A stretch of 50,811 bases of DNA from Mycetocola tolaasinivorans. Lineage in GTDB: Bacteria; Actinomycetota; Actinomycetes; Actinomycetales; Microbacteriaceae. The stretch is taken from contig NZ_RCUX01000015.1 of NCBI RefSeq assembly GCF_003667565.1, forward strand, positions 1 to 50,811. Reading direction: 5' to 3'. Of this stretch, positions 32,525 to 41,033 are shown in pieces (position 1 is the first letter of the stretch; each line of letters starts with the position of its first letter). The notes beneath the pieces are model-generated. The model had not been told where the DNA came from, made no database searches, and worked only from the letters and a program-made list of their open reading frames with translations. Both the position numbers and the translations under genes were made by a program.

Positions 32525-32564
32525 AGGGTGTGCTCCCGCCGGAAAAAAGTCTGGGTCACCTCCC

Positions 32565-32594
32565 AATTTAGTCGAGCCTTCCTCAACGGCACAA
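32565..32594 (-). promoter_or_regulatory. Candidate promoter of the ECF operon
   Basis: On the minus strand TTGTGC (32589-32594) and TAAATT (32565-32570) are separated by 18 nt, about 40 nt before the S-component ATG. Confidence 0.4.
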
Positions 32595-32677
32595 TCGGCC
32601 GGTATCCAGGCAATAATCCCCGCGCAAAATCGAGGCAAAACTTCGACTATTCTGGGGGAGAAGTCAGGGAGGCCAGT

Positions 32678-33304
32678 GTGGCGGCAACGAGCAGGCGTGT
32701 GCGCGCGCTGCGCGGAGTATCCGCCGCCGTCATCGCCACGTTCTTCGCCGCCCTCTCGCACGGGGTCGCCGGATCGGTAGATATCTCGATCCCCGCCGTG
32801 GTCGGGGCCCTGATCGTCTCCGTGTTCCTCTGTGTGGCCCTCGCCGGTCGCGGGCTTTCCGCGCTGCGAATCGGGCTCTCGGTGCTCGGTGCCCAGGCCG
32901 TGTTCCACGCGCTGTTCACCTTCCTTCCCGGCGGAACCGCGGCGGTTTCGACCGCCGCGGGCACCGCAGAGGGTGCCGCACACGTGCACGGCGGGCCGGT
33001 GTCGATCACGCTGCTGGAGCCGCTCACCCATGCCGGGCACGCGGGGCCAATCATGTGGGGTGCCCACGCGCTGGCCGCGGTGGTCACCTGGCTGTTCCTC
33101 CTGCACGGCGAGGCCGCGCTGCACTCCCTGCTGCGCGAGCTTCGACTTCTCGCCCGCGTCCGGGTCCTGCTCGGCATCCTGGACGAACGCCCGATCCGGT
33201 CTCGCCCGATTCGGGTTGCGGCCGCGCTCGCCGCGCTGCGAGCACACCATCTGGAAATCCGCTTTACCCGCGGTCCGCCCCTGGCGGCCCGGGTATCGCG
33301 CTGA
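32678..33304 (+). CDS. Membrane protein of the copper locus
   Basis: 208 residues, four to five hydrophobic helices with His-rich loops (TAEGAAHVHGGP, EPLTHAGHAGPIMWGAHALA). GTG start with AGGGAGG about 4 nt upstream. It precedes ycnI- and copC-like genes and is probably transcribed with them; the histidines next to membrane segments would suit copper handling. I do not recognise the family firmly. The C-terminal 50 residues are a basic cytoplasmic tail. Confidence 0.7.
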   Translation: MAATSRRVRALRGVSAAVIATFFAALSHGVAGSVDISIPAVVGALIVSVFLCVALAGRGLSALRIGLSVLGAQAVFHALFTFLPGGTAAVSTAAGTAEGAAHVHGGPVSITLLEPLTHAGHAGPIMWGAHALAAVVTWLFLLHGEAALHSLLRELRLLARVRVLLGILDERPIRSRPIRVAAALAALRAHHLEIRFTRGPPLAARVSR

Positions 33305-33400
33305 TTCGTCCCTGAGGGCGTTCCGCGGGGTACCCGTATGTCATGGTGCCCCGAGAACCCTCGGCGCGCCCCTACGGATCCAGAAAGTACCCCCAACATC

Positions 33401-34123
33401 ATGAAGTTCAAGACCCCCCTTACCGTGTCCGGTGCCGTTCTCGCCGGCGCATTCCTCGCCGTGGCCGCTCCGCTGGCCGCGAGCGCGCACGTCAGCGTGA
33501 AGCCCTCGGACACCGCGGCCGGTTCGTACAGCCTGCTCACCTTCTCCGTGCCTCACGGCTGCGAGGGTAGCCCGACCACGACGATCAAGATCACCATTCC
33601 CGAGGAGATCACCGGCGTCACCCCGACCGTCAACCCGAACTGGGACGTGACCAAGGACATGGTTGACCTGGCCACCCCGATCAAGGATGCCCACGGAAAC
33701 TCCCTCGCCCAGCGCGTCGGGTCGGTGACCTACACCGCGAAGACTCCGCTGGCAGACGGCTTCCGGGACGCCCTGGTGCTGCAGCTTCAGCTGCCGAACG
33801 AGGCCGGCAAGACCCTGACCTTCCCGACCCTGCAGACCTGCGAGACCGGCTCGACCGACTGGTCCGAGGTGGCCGCGGCCGGGCAGGATGAGGAGGACCT
33901 GAAGGCCCCCGCACCGAGCCTCACCGTGACCGCGGCCGCGACTACCGGTGGTCATGACGGCCACGGCACGGCGGCTTCGGCAACCCCCGAGGCGGGCACG
34001 ACGGCCGCGGCCGCCGAGCCCGATGTTCTGGCACGCGGTCTCGGCATCGCGGGCCTCGCCCTCGGCGTGGTCGGCATCATCGTGGGCACCCTCGGGCTGC
34101 GCGCCCGGGCAGCGCGCAAGTAG
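33401..34123 (+). CDS. YcnI-like copper-binding surface protein (DUF1775)
   Basis: 240 residues. The signal peptide ends ASA and the mature protein starts with His30 (HVSVKPS), as in YcnI proteins, which bind Cu(II) through the N-terminal His and a Trp. The DUF1775 body has SYSLLTFSVPHGCEGSPTTT, PNWDVTK and ADGFRDALVLQLQLPN. A low-complexity linker with GGHDGHG and one C-terminal helix anchor it to the membrane. An internal Met at 33401 is chosen because it begins the signal peptide. It probably passes copper to or from CopC, encoded 53 nt downstream. Confidence 0.9.
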   Translation: MKFKTPLTVSGAVLAGAFLAVAAPLAASAHVSVKPSDTAAGSYSLLTFSVPHGCEGSPTTTIKITIPEEITGVTPTVNPNWDVTKDMVDLATPIKDAHGNSLAQRVGSVTYTAKTPLADGFRDALVLQLQLPNEAGKTLTFPTLQTCETGSTDWSEVAAAGQDEEDLKAPAPSLTVTAAATTGGHDGHGTAASATPEAGTTAAAAEPDVLARGLGIAGLALGVVGIIVGTLGLRARAARK

Positions 34124-34176
34124 TCGCGATCGTGTCTGCCCGTTTCCCCCTCACTCCGAGCACTGGAGGCTCCCTC

Positions 34177-34884
34177 ATGAATACCCGTACCGCTCACGGC
34201 GCGCGTCGCATCCTTGCGCTCGCGCTGGGCACCCTGGTGGTTGCCGCGACGCTCCTGGTGTCGGCACCCGCCGCCCAGGCGCACAACTCGGTGGTGTCGG
34301 AGTATCCGGCACCGACCAGCACGGTGACCGAGCAGCCCGGCCAGATCGTGGTCACCACGAATGACAATCTGACCCCGATCGGTGTGAACACGCTGATCGT
34401 CGTGGGGCCGGATGGCAAGCACTATGCCAATGGTTGCGGTGTCGTGAACGGCCCCGCGCTGACGATGCCGGCAAACCTCGGCCCGGCCGGTAAGTACGAG
34501 GTGACCTGGCAGGTGGTCTCGACCGACGGTCACCCGATCTCGGGTGAGTTCTGGTTCGACTGGGCCCCGGCCGCGGGGCAGCCGGTGGGAACCGGGCAGA
34601 CCGATCGCCCGACCTGCGCCAGCGGTGCACCCACCGACGGTGCGGTCGTCGCACCCGCGCCGGAAAGCAGTGCGCCGACCGGCGAGAGCGCCGCTCCGGG
34701 CGAGCAGGTGGGGCCAAACGTGAAGCCGCACAACGCCACCATGGACGACCTCGGCTGGATCATCATCGCGATCGCCGTGGTGCTGTTTGGCGGGATCGCC
34801 CTGCTGGTTCTGCTGCTGGTGCAGCGTCGCCGCAGCGACGTGGCCCGTGCGGCTGAAGCCGAGGCGAAGACCCCGCGCCCGTAG
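34177..34884 (+). CDS. CopC-like copper resistance/transport protein, membrane anchored
   Basis: 235 residues. The signal peptide ends AAQA, giving mature His36 (HNSVVSEYPAP). The CopC fold has WQVVSTDGHPISGEFWF with the conserved DGHP-x-SG copper-site motif. A Ser/Pro/Ala linker and one helix (about 204-226) are followed by RRR. GGAGG is 7 nt before the ATG. Unlike CopCD fusions, it lacks the polytopic CopD domain; the upstream membrane protein may serve that purpose (inference). It ends in a strong terminator. Confidence 0.9.
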   Translation: MNTRTAHGARRILALALGTLVVAATLLVSAPAAQAHNSVVSEYPAPTSTVTEQPGQIVVTTNDNLTPIGVNTLIVVGPDGKHYANGCGVVNGPALTMPANLGPAGKYEVTWQVVSTDGHPISGEFWFDWAPAAGQPVGTGQTDRPTCASGAPTDGAVVAPAPESSAPTGESAAPGEQVGPNVKPHNATMDDLGWIIIAIAVVLFGGIALLVLLLVQRRRSDVARAAEAEAKTPRP

Positions 34885-34900
34885 TACCGCGGAAAAATAA

Positions 34901-34936
34901 CGCTCGGCCTGCCGTCCCGGGACGGCAGGCCGAGCG
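34901..34936 (+). terminator. Terminator of the copper locus, 36-bp perfect palindrome
   Basis: CGCTCGGCCTGCCGTCCC (34901-34918) is followed directly by its exact reverse complement (34919-34936). GAAAAATAA precedes it, so it could act in both directions. Confidence 0.7.
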
Positions 34937-34946
34937 CCGCAACCGG

Positions 34947-34952
34947 TAGCCT
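34947..34952 (+). promoter_or_regulatory. Probable -10 element of recQ
   Basis: TAGCCT is 7 nt before the ATG at 34960, the same arrangement as at other genes here. GGAGAGA between them is too close to act as a ribosome-binding site. Confidence 0.45.
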
Positions 34953-34959
34953 GGAGAGA

Positions 34960-36801
34960 ATGAGTACCCACACCGCGTCGCCCGCACCCACCGCGCTGGA
35001 GATCCTCCAGCGCGTCTTCGGTTATGAGTCCTTCCGCGGGGATCAGGCCGCGATCGTCGAGACGGTGCGCGCGGGTGGTAACGCGGTGGTGCTGATGCCC
35101 ACCGGTGGCGGTAAGAGCCTCTGCTATCAGGTGCCGGCGCTGCTGCGTGAGGGCACCGCGGTGGTGGTGTCGCCGCTGATCGCGCTCATGCAGGATCAGG
35201 TCGACGCCCTGCTCTCGGTGGGTGTGCGCGCCGCATTCCTGAACTCCACCCAGGATGCCCAGGAGCGAGAACGCGTGGAGCAGGCGTATCTCTCTGGCCA
35301 GCTCGACCTTCTGTACGTGGCACCCGAGCGGCTGAGCTCGGGCCAGACCAAGCGCTTCCTCGCGAACGGCAACGTCTCGCTGTTTGCGATCGATGAGGCC
35401 CACTGTGTGTCCCAGTGGGGCCACGACTTCCGCCCCGACTACCTCGCGCTCGGAGAGCTGGCCGAACTGTGGCCGGATGTGCCGCGGATCGCCCTCACCG
35501 CTACCGCCACCGAGGCCACCCACCGTGAAATTCGCGAGCGGTTGCGGATGGAGGACGCGGCGGACTTCGTCTCGAGCTTTGACCGCCCCAATATCCAATA
35601 CCGGATCGTGAACAAGTCCGAGCCGCGCAAGCAGCTGCTCGAGTTCATCCGTTCCGAGGGGCAGGACCAGGTCGGCATCGTCTACGCGCTCAGCCGCAAG
35701 ACGGTCGAGGCCACCGCCGAGTTCCTGCGCGCCAACGGGATCAACGCACTGCCGTATCACGCGGGGCTCCCCACCGATGTGCGCGCACACACCCAGGCGC
35801 GCTTCCTCCGCGAGGATGGCATCGTGATCGTCGCGACCATCGCGTTCGGTATGGGTATCGATAAGCCCGACGTGCGCTTTGTCGCCCATATCGACCTCCC
35901 CAAGAGCATCGAGGGGTACTACCAGGAGACCGGCCGTGCGGGTCGCGATGGGGAACCCAGCGTGGCCTGGCTCACCTACGGTCTGCAGGACGTCGTGCAG
36001 CAGCGCCGCATGATCGATGAGTCTCCGGGGGACGCGGTCCACCGTCGCCGCCTCGGGCAGCACCTCGACGCGATGCTCGCGCTGTGCGAAACCGTGGAGT
36101 GCCGCCGGGTCAACCTCCTCGCGTACTTTGGCCAGCAGGGGCAGCCCTGTGGCAACTGTGACGTGTGCATCACCCCGCCGCAGGTGTGGGACGGCACCGT
36201 GCCCGCGCAGAAGCTGCTGAGCACCATCGTGCGTCTGCAGCGTGAGCGTGGCCAGTCGTTCGGTGCCGGGCACCTGATCGATATTCTGCGCGGAAAAACC
36301 ACCCCGCGCACCGAGAAGTGGGGCCACGAGACCCTCGCCACCTGGGGCATCGGCCAGGACCTCTCCGAGGCGCAGTGGCGCGGGGTCGTGCGCCAGATGC
36401 TCGCCCGGGGGCTGCTCATCAGCCAGGGTGAGTTTGGCACCATGGCGCTCTCGCAGAGCAGTGCCGCGGTACTCTCCGGCGGCCAGCCGGTTCCGCTGCG
36501 CGCCGAGATCGCGCGCTCGCTGCGGGGGGCTTCCTCGGCCGCGCGCCGCGGGGCAAACGCCGATCTCGAGCCGCGCGATCTCGAGCTGTTCGAGGAGCTG
36601 CGCGCCTGGCGTGCGGGCGAGGCTCAGGAGCAGGGCGTGCCCGCATACATCGTGTTTGGCGATGCCACGCTGCGCGAGGTGGCCCAGACCCGCCCGCTCG
36701 ATGTGTCTCGTCTGGCCGGCATCACCGGGGTGGGGCAGAAGAAGCTCGAGCGTTACGGCGAGGATCTCGTCGACGTCGTGCGCGCCTTCCTCGGCCGGTA
36801 A
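34960..36801 (+). CDS. recQ: ATP-dependent DNA helicase RecQ
   Basis: 613 residues, a full-length bacterial RecQ. Motif 0 region FGYESFRGDQAAIV, Walker A MPTGGGKSLCYQ (K52), DEAHC (D145-H148), SQWGHDFRPDY (aromatic loop), and motif VI YYQETGRAGRDGEPS. The RQC domain has four zinc cysteines in CETVECRRV and PCGNCDVC, and an HRDC domain ends the protein (EELRAWRAGEAQEQ to VDVVRAFLG). It unwinds branched DNA 3' to 5' in recombination and fork repair. The gene stands alone between the copper locus and the acyl-CoA oxidase-like gene. Confidence 0.96.
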   Translation: MSTHTASPAPTALEILQRVFGYESFRGDQAAIVETVRAGGNAVVLMPTGGGKSLCYQVPALLREGTAVVVSPLIALMQDQVDALLSVGVRAAFLNSTQDAQERERVEQAYLSGQLDLLYVAPERLSSGQTKRFLANGNVSLFAIDEAHCVSQWGHDFRPDYLALGELAELWPDVPRIALTATATEATHREIRERLRMEDAADFVSSFDRPNIQYRIVNKSEPRKQLLEFIRSEGQDQVGIVYALSRKTVEATAEFLRANGINALPYHAGLPTDVRAHTQARFLREDGIVIVATIAFGMGIDKPDVRFVAHIDLPKSIEGYYQETGRAGRDGEPSVAWLTYGLQDVVQQRRMIDESPGDAVHRRRLGQHLDAMLALCETVECRRVNLLAYFGQQGQPCGNCDVCITPPQVWDGTVPAQKLLSTIVRLQRERGQSFGAGHLIDILRGKTTPRTEKWGHETLATWGIGQDLSEAQWRGVVRQMLARGLLISQGEFGTMALSQSSAAVLSGGQPVPLRAEIARSLRGASSAARRGANADLEPRDLELFEELRAWRAGEAQEQGVPAYIVFGDATLREVAQTRPLDVSRLAGITGVGQKKLERYGEDLVDVVRAFLGR

Positions 36802-36833
36802 CAGTCACTATCCCACGAGGTTTTGCCTCGCCC

Positions 36834-36852
36834 TTAGTGGATCATCCACTAA
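36834..36852. promoter_or_regulatory. 19-bp palindrome, operator candidate for the acyl-CoA oxidase-like gene
   Basis: TTAGTGGAT-C-ATCCACTAA is a perfect 9-1-9 inverted repeat, 115 bp before the enzyme start. AT-rich palindromes of this size are typical of TetR/FadR-type repressors of fatty-acid genes. No repressor gene is adjacent. A TAGCGT hexamer at 36923-36928 could be a downstream -10. Confidence 0.5.
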
Positions 36853-36966
36853 TTTTCACGACGGCGAGGCATGGCCTTTGTGCTCGGCACACGGGATACT
36901 TCCGTTCCACTGTTTGCCCTCCTAGCGTTGGATCACACTCCACGACTTGGAAAGGCAAGGCTCGCG

Positions 36967-39018
36967 ATGTCTCACACCACGACCAACGCCGAGGGCAACG
37001 GCGCCACCTTCAACCCGGAAATTCTGCACCGGGCACTGCTGGGCACGTGGCCCGAGGCACGACTGCACTCCCGTGCGCTCTCGGCCCATCCGGATATGCA
37101 CCGTGACAACGCACTGGGCATGGATGCCCATCGCGATCGCGTCCTCGGCCAGCTGAAGCTGCTGGTTGAGGACGGCCAGGTGCACGCGGCGTTCCCCAAG
37201 AGCGTGGGCGGGCGCGAGGATCACGGCGGCAATATCGCCGGATTCGAGGAGCTCGTGACCGCGGATCCCTCGCTCCAGATCAAGGCGGGTGTGCAGTGGG
37301 GCCTGTTCGGTTCGGCGGTGATGCACCTCGGCACCGCGGAGCACCATAAGCGCTGGCTGCCGGGCATCATGAGCCTCGACATTCCGGGCGTTTTTGCGAT
37401 GACCGAAACGGGGCACGGGTCGGATGTGGCCTCGATCGGCACCACCGCTACCTTTGACCCCGATACCGATGAGTTCGTGATCAACACCCCGTTCCGCGGT
37501 GCCTGGAAGGACTACCTCGGCAACGCGGCCCTGCACGGTATCGCCGGCGTGCTGTTTGCCCAGCTCATCACCGAGGGCGTCAACCACGGCGTGCACGCGT
37601 TCTTCATCGATCTGCGCGACGAGCACGGTGACTTCCTGCCCGGAATCGGTGGTGAGGATGACGGCCTGAAGGGCGGGCTCAACGGCATCGACAACGGTCG
37701 CCTGCACTTCACCGACGTGCGCATTCCGCGCACCAACCTGCTCAATCGCTACGGCGACGTGGCAGCGGACGGCTCCTACTCCTCGCCGATCGAGAGCCCC
37801 GGCCGCCGGTTCTTCACGATGCTCGGAACGCTCGTGCAGGGCCGAGTATCCCTCGACGGTGCGGCCACCGTGGCCAGCGCGATGGCGCTGCAGATCGCGC
37901 TCACCTACGCCAACGAGCGCCGCCAGTTCAACGCGGCCTCGGAGGTCGATGAGGAGGTGCTGCTCGACTATCAGCGGCACCAGCGCCGGCTCATCCCAAA
38001 GCTCGCCCAGACCTTCGCGCAGAACTTCGCCCACGATGAGCTGCTCACCAAGTTCGACGCGGTGTTCAGCGGCAAGCACGACACCGATGAGGACCGTCAG
38101 GACCTTGAAACCCTCGCGGCCGCGCTCAAGTCGCTGTCGACCTGGAACGCGCTCGACGTGATTCAGGAGGCACGTGAGGCGTGTGGTGGGGCGGGCTTCC
38201 TCGCCGAGAATCGCCTGGTGGGGTTGCGGGCCGATCTCGACGTCTACGTTACGTTCGAGGGAGATAACACCGTGCTCCTGCAGCTCGTCGCCAAGCGTCT
38301 GCTGGGTGACTATGCGCGCCGATTCAAGGGGGCCAGTGGCGGTGACCTCGCGCGCTTTGCCGTGGGACAGGCCACCGATCGTGCCTTCCACGGCTCGGGG
38401 CTGCGCAGGCTCACCCAGAACGTCGCCGATCTCGGTCAGGTTTCCCGCTCGGTCGGGCACGTGCGCGACGAGGACGAGCAGCGTGACCTCCTGACCGGTC
38501 GTGTCGAGACGATGATCGGCGAGATCGCGGGCCGACTGCGCCCGGCAAATAAGATGGGTCCGGCCGCCGCGGCCGCGCTGTTCAACACCCAGCAGAACGA
38601 GCTCATCGAGGCGGCGCGAGCCCACGCCGAGCTACTGCAGTGGGAAGCGTTTACCCGGGCGCTGGAGAAGATCGAGGATCCGGGCACCCTCACGGTTCTT
38701 ACCTGGCTGCGCGATCTCTTCGGACTGAGCCTGATCGAGAAGCATGCCGCCTGGTACCTCATCAACGGCCGGCTCTCGCCGGCCCGCGCCCAGGCCGTGA
38801 CCGCATATATCGACCGCCTCGTGGATCGTCTGCGTCCCCAGGCGCAGGGCCTGGCCGAGGCCTTCGGATACGAGCAGGCGCACCTGCGCGCGTACATCGC
38901 CTCCGGTGCCGAGGCCGAGCGTCAGAACGAGGCACGCGAGTACTATCGCGCGCAGCGGGCGAGCGGCGAGGCCCCGATCGCCGAGAAGACCCTGAAGAAA
39001 AAGGCCGCCCGTCGGTAG
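36967..39018 (+). CDS. Acyl-CoA oxidase/dehydrogenase family flavoenzyme
   Basis: 683 residues from the ATG at 36967. Acyl-CoA oxidases oxidise fatty acyl-CoA to enoyl-CoA with FAD and oxygen. Family segments are FAMTETGHGSDVASIGTTAT, ARFDP-like TFDPDTDEFVINTP, RVSLDGAATVASAMALQIAL, YANERRQF, EACGGAGFLAENRL and VTFEGDNTVLLQLVAK. The two-part C-terminal half and the length match the acyl-CoA oxidase branch rather than the 380-residue dehydrogenases. A frame starting at 36871 would add 32 residues that do not resemble the family. The gene is monocistronic, followed by a strong terminator, and may be controlled by the palindrome at 36834. Confidence 0.92.
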   Translation: MSHTTTNAEGNGATFNPEILHRALLGTWPEARLHSRALSAHPDMHRDNALGMDAHRDRVLGQLKLLVEDGQVHAAFPKSVGGREDHGGNIAGFEELVTADPSLQIKAGVQWGLFGSAVMHLGTAEHHKRWLPGIMSLDIPGVFAMTETGHGSDVASIGTTATFDPDTDEFVINTPFRGAWKDYLGNAALHGIAGVLFAQLITEGVNHGVHAFFIDLRDEHGDFLPGIGGEDDGLKGGLNGIDNGRLHFTDVRIPRTNLLNRYGDVAADGSYSSPIESPGRRFFTMLGTLVQGRVSLDGAATVASAMALQIALTYANERRQFNAASEVDEEVLLDYQRHQRRLIPKLAQTFAQNFAHDELLTKFDAVFSGKHDTDEDRQDLETLAAALKSLSTWNALDVIQEAREACGGAGFLAENRLVGLRADLDVYVTFEGDNTVLLQLVAKRLLGDYARRFKGASGGDLARFAVGQATDRAFHGSGLRRLTQNVADLGQVSRSVGHVRDEDEQRDLLTGRVETMIGEIAGRLRPANKMGPAAAAALFNTQQNELIEAARAHAELLQWEAFTRALEKIEDPGTLTVLTWLRDLFGLSLIEKHAAWYLINGRLSPARAQAVTAYIDRLVDRLRPQAQGLAEAFGYEQAHLRAYIASGAEAERQNEAREYYRAQRASGEAPIAEKTLKKKAARR

Positions 39019-39036
39019 GGATATCCCTGACACATA

Positions 39037-39081
39037 ACGAACGGGGGTCATCCGACAGGATGACCCCCGTTCGTCGTTTTT
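39037..39081 (+). terminator. Rho-independent terminator after the acyl-CoA oxidase-like gene
   Basis: A 17-bp perfect stem (ACGAACGGGGGTCATCC at 39037-39053 with 39058-39074) with a GACA loop is followed by CGTTTTT. It is the most classical terminator in the window. Confidence 0.92.
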
Positions 39082-39119
39082 GGACCAACGGGGGGACGAC
39101 GCGGGCGGGTCCCCCTCGA

Positions 39120-39125
39120 TAGCGT
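39120..39125 (+). promoter_or_regulatory. Probable -10 element of the ABC exporter genes
   Basis: TAGCGT is 6 nt before the ATG at 39132; there is no ribosome-binding site between them. Confidence 0.45.
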
Positions 39126-39131
39126 TGAACC

Positions 39132-40097
39132 ATGATCAACGCAACCAACCTCACGAAACAGTACGGGGCGAAGACCGCCGTCAACGGGGTGTCATTCTCG
39201 GTGAAGCCGGGCATGGTGACCGGATTCCTCGGTCCGAACGGCGCGGGTAAGTCCACCACCATGCGCATGATCGTGGGCCTTGACCGCCCCACGGCCGGTA
39301 CCGTCACCGTCAATGGCAAGCGCTACCAGGATCACGCGGCCCCGCTGCACGAGGTCGGCGTTCTGCTGGATGCGAAGGCCGTGCACACGGGCCGCAGCGC
39401 CTACAACCACCTGCGTGCGCTCGCCGCAACCCACCGCATCCCGGTGAGTCGGGTGCGTGAGGTCATCGAGCTCACCGGCCTCGGCGCGGTGGCACACAAG
39501 CGTGTCGGCGGATTCTCGCTCGGTATGGGCCAGCGGCTGGGTATCGCCGCAGCCCTCCTCGGCGACCCGCAGACCCTGATTCTTGACGAGCCGGTCAACG
39601 GTCTCGACCCCGAGGGCGTGCGCTGGGTGCGCCAGCTGGTGCGCTCACTCGCCGCCCAGGGCCGCACGGTCCTGCTCTCCAGCCACCTGATGAGCGAGAT
39701 GGCCCAGACCGCCGACCACATCATCGTGCTCGGTAAGGGCCGCGTGCTCGCCGACGCCCCGGTGCAGGACTTCATCTCCGGTGCCGCCGCCGAAACCGTC
39801 CGGGTGCGCAGCCCGCGTGCCGCCGAGCTGGGCGATGCGCTGCTGCGTGCGGCCGGGGCGGGAACGAGCACCCGCATCGAGCCCACCGGCGAGAACGAGC
39901 TGCGCGTGATCGGCTTCTCCGCCGCCAACGTGGGTAACGCTGCCGCCGAGCTCGGCATCCCGCTGCACGAGCTGACCCCGATCCGCGCCTCCCTCGAGGA
40001 GGCCTACATGGATCTCACCGCCAATGACGTGGAGTACCGCACCGCGGCGATCGCCGACCCGGCACTCGCCCAGGCCGTTCAGGAGACGAACCGATGA
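39132..40097 (+). CDS. ABC transporter ATP-binding protein (ABC-2 export type)
   Basis: 321 residues. Walker A GPNGAGKSTT, signature FSLGMGQRLGIA, Walker B LILDEPVNGLDPEGV, H-loop LLSSHLMSEMAQ. The C-terminal region (about 215-321) is the regulatory extension seen in drug- or antimicrobial-peptide exporters. The next gene, overlapping by 4 bp (ATGA at 40094), encodes the permease. Together they form a small ABC-2 exporter; the substrate is unknown. The message appears leaderless. Confidence 0.93.
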   Translation: MINATNLTKQYGAKTAVNGVSFSVKPGMVTGFLGPNGAGKSTTMRMIVGLDRPTAGTVTVNGKRYQDHAAPLHEVGVLLDAKAVHTGRSAYNHLRALAATHRIPVSRVREVIELTGLGAVAHKRVGGFSLGMGQRLGIAAALLGDPQTLILDEPVNGLDPEGVRWVRQLVRSLAAQGRTVLLSSHLMSEMAQTADHIIVLGKGRVLADAPVQDFISGAAAETVRVRSPRAAELGDALLRAAGAGTSTRIEPTGENELRVIGFSAANVGNAAAELGIPLHELTPIRASLEEAYMDLTANDVEYRTAAIADPALAQAVQETNR

Positions 40098-40915
40098 CCA
40101 CCATCACCGCACCCGCGACCACGCGTCGCGCGCCCATCCGGCTGAGCTTCGCCGGGCTGGTTCAGTCCGAGTGGATCAAGCTGCGCTCCCTGCGCTCCAC
40201 CATCTGGTCCTTTGCCCTGATGATTCTGCTCTCCGCCGGCATCGGCCTGATGATGGTGTCGAGCTTTGACACCACGTCAACCGACCCCGAAATGTTCGCG
40301 ATGAAGCCGGCCCAGGTCGTGCTGATCGCCGCCGCCGGTGGCACCATGGTGGGTCAGCTGATCGCCGGTATTCTCGGTGCCCTGGTCATCACCGGCGAGT
40401 ACTCGACCGGCATGATCCGCACCACCCTGACCGCGGCACCGAAGCGTACCTCGGCGTTCCTGGCGAAGGCACTGGTGCTGTTTGTGAGCACCCTCGTGGT
40501 GGCCCTGGTTGCCGCCGCCGCCTCGTACCTCGTGGTGGCCCTGGTACTGATGGGTCGCGGACAGGACGCACCGCTCTTTGATAACGATGTCCTGCCGCAC
40601 ATCCTCGGCGGTGCCGTGTACGTGGCCGCCGTGGCCCTGTTTGGTCTCGGCCTCGGGACGATCATTCGCAGCGGTGCCGGTGCGATCGCCGGAACCGTGG
40701 GTACCCTGATGGTGCTCCCGGTGGTGCTGCAGCTGATCCCCGCCGACTGGGTCAGGGACCTCTTCCCGTACCTGCTGAACTCCGCCGGAGGCCGTATCAC
40801 CGGCCAGATGGAGGACACTGCCTGGACCATGGGCGGCGACTTCCTGGTTGTTGCCGCCTGGGTTCTGGTTTCCCTGGTGCTCGGCCTGATCGCCCTCAAG
40901 CGCCGCGACGCCTAA
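40094..40915 (+). CDS. ABC-2 type transporter permease
   Basis: 273 residues, six helices. It begins with a short cytoplasmic segment leading to LVQSEWIKLRSLRSTIWSFA, typical of ABC-2 permeases, and has ITGEYSTGMIRTTLTAAPKR, the conserved EY-x-x-G-x-x-R-x-x-L motif. It is translationally coupled to the ATPase and followed by a terminator at 40931-40962. It probably exports a hydrophobic compound or peptide, or confers resistance. Confidence 0.92.
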   Translation: MTTITAPATTRRAPIRLSFAGLVQSEWIKLRSLRSTIWSFALMILLSAGIGLMMVSSFDTTSTDPEMFAMKPAQVVLIAAAGGTMVGQLIAGILGALVITGEYSTGMIRTTLTAAPKRTSAFLAKALVLFVSTLVVALVAAAASYLVVALVLMGRGQDAPLFDNDVLPHILGGAVYVAAVALFGLGLGTIIRSGAGAIAGTVGTLMVLPVVLQLIPADWVRDLFPYLLNSAGGRITGQMEDTAWTMGGDFLVVAAWVLVSLVLGLIALKRRDA

Positions 40916-40930
40916 CCGCCGCGCTCGCAC

Positions 40931-40962
40931 AGCCCCGGGATGATGCACATCATCCCGGGGCT
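40931..40962 (+). terminator. Terminator of the ABC exporter operon
   Basis: AGCCCCGGGATGAT (40931-40944) pairs perfectly with 40949-40962 around a GCAC loop, 15 nt after the stop, followed by TTCG. Confidence 0.8.
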
Positions 40963-41033
40963 TTCGCCGTCCCGATCGCTCCGTCGGCGGTAAACGTGCG
41001 ATATCGTGGCGTCAAGCAAGAAGGAGCTCGCGC

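Noticed and set aside
32525..32677. TPP riboswitch before the YkoE-like gene
   Set aside because: Neither the CTGAGA box nor the conserved GGATAAT-type core is present on the minus strand.
33326..33353. CsoR-type copper operator before ycnI
   Set aside because: The hairpin CGGGGTACC/GGTGCCCCG has G-rich then C-rich arms, the opposite order to the CsoR site as I know it; it may only be a weak RNA stem.
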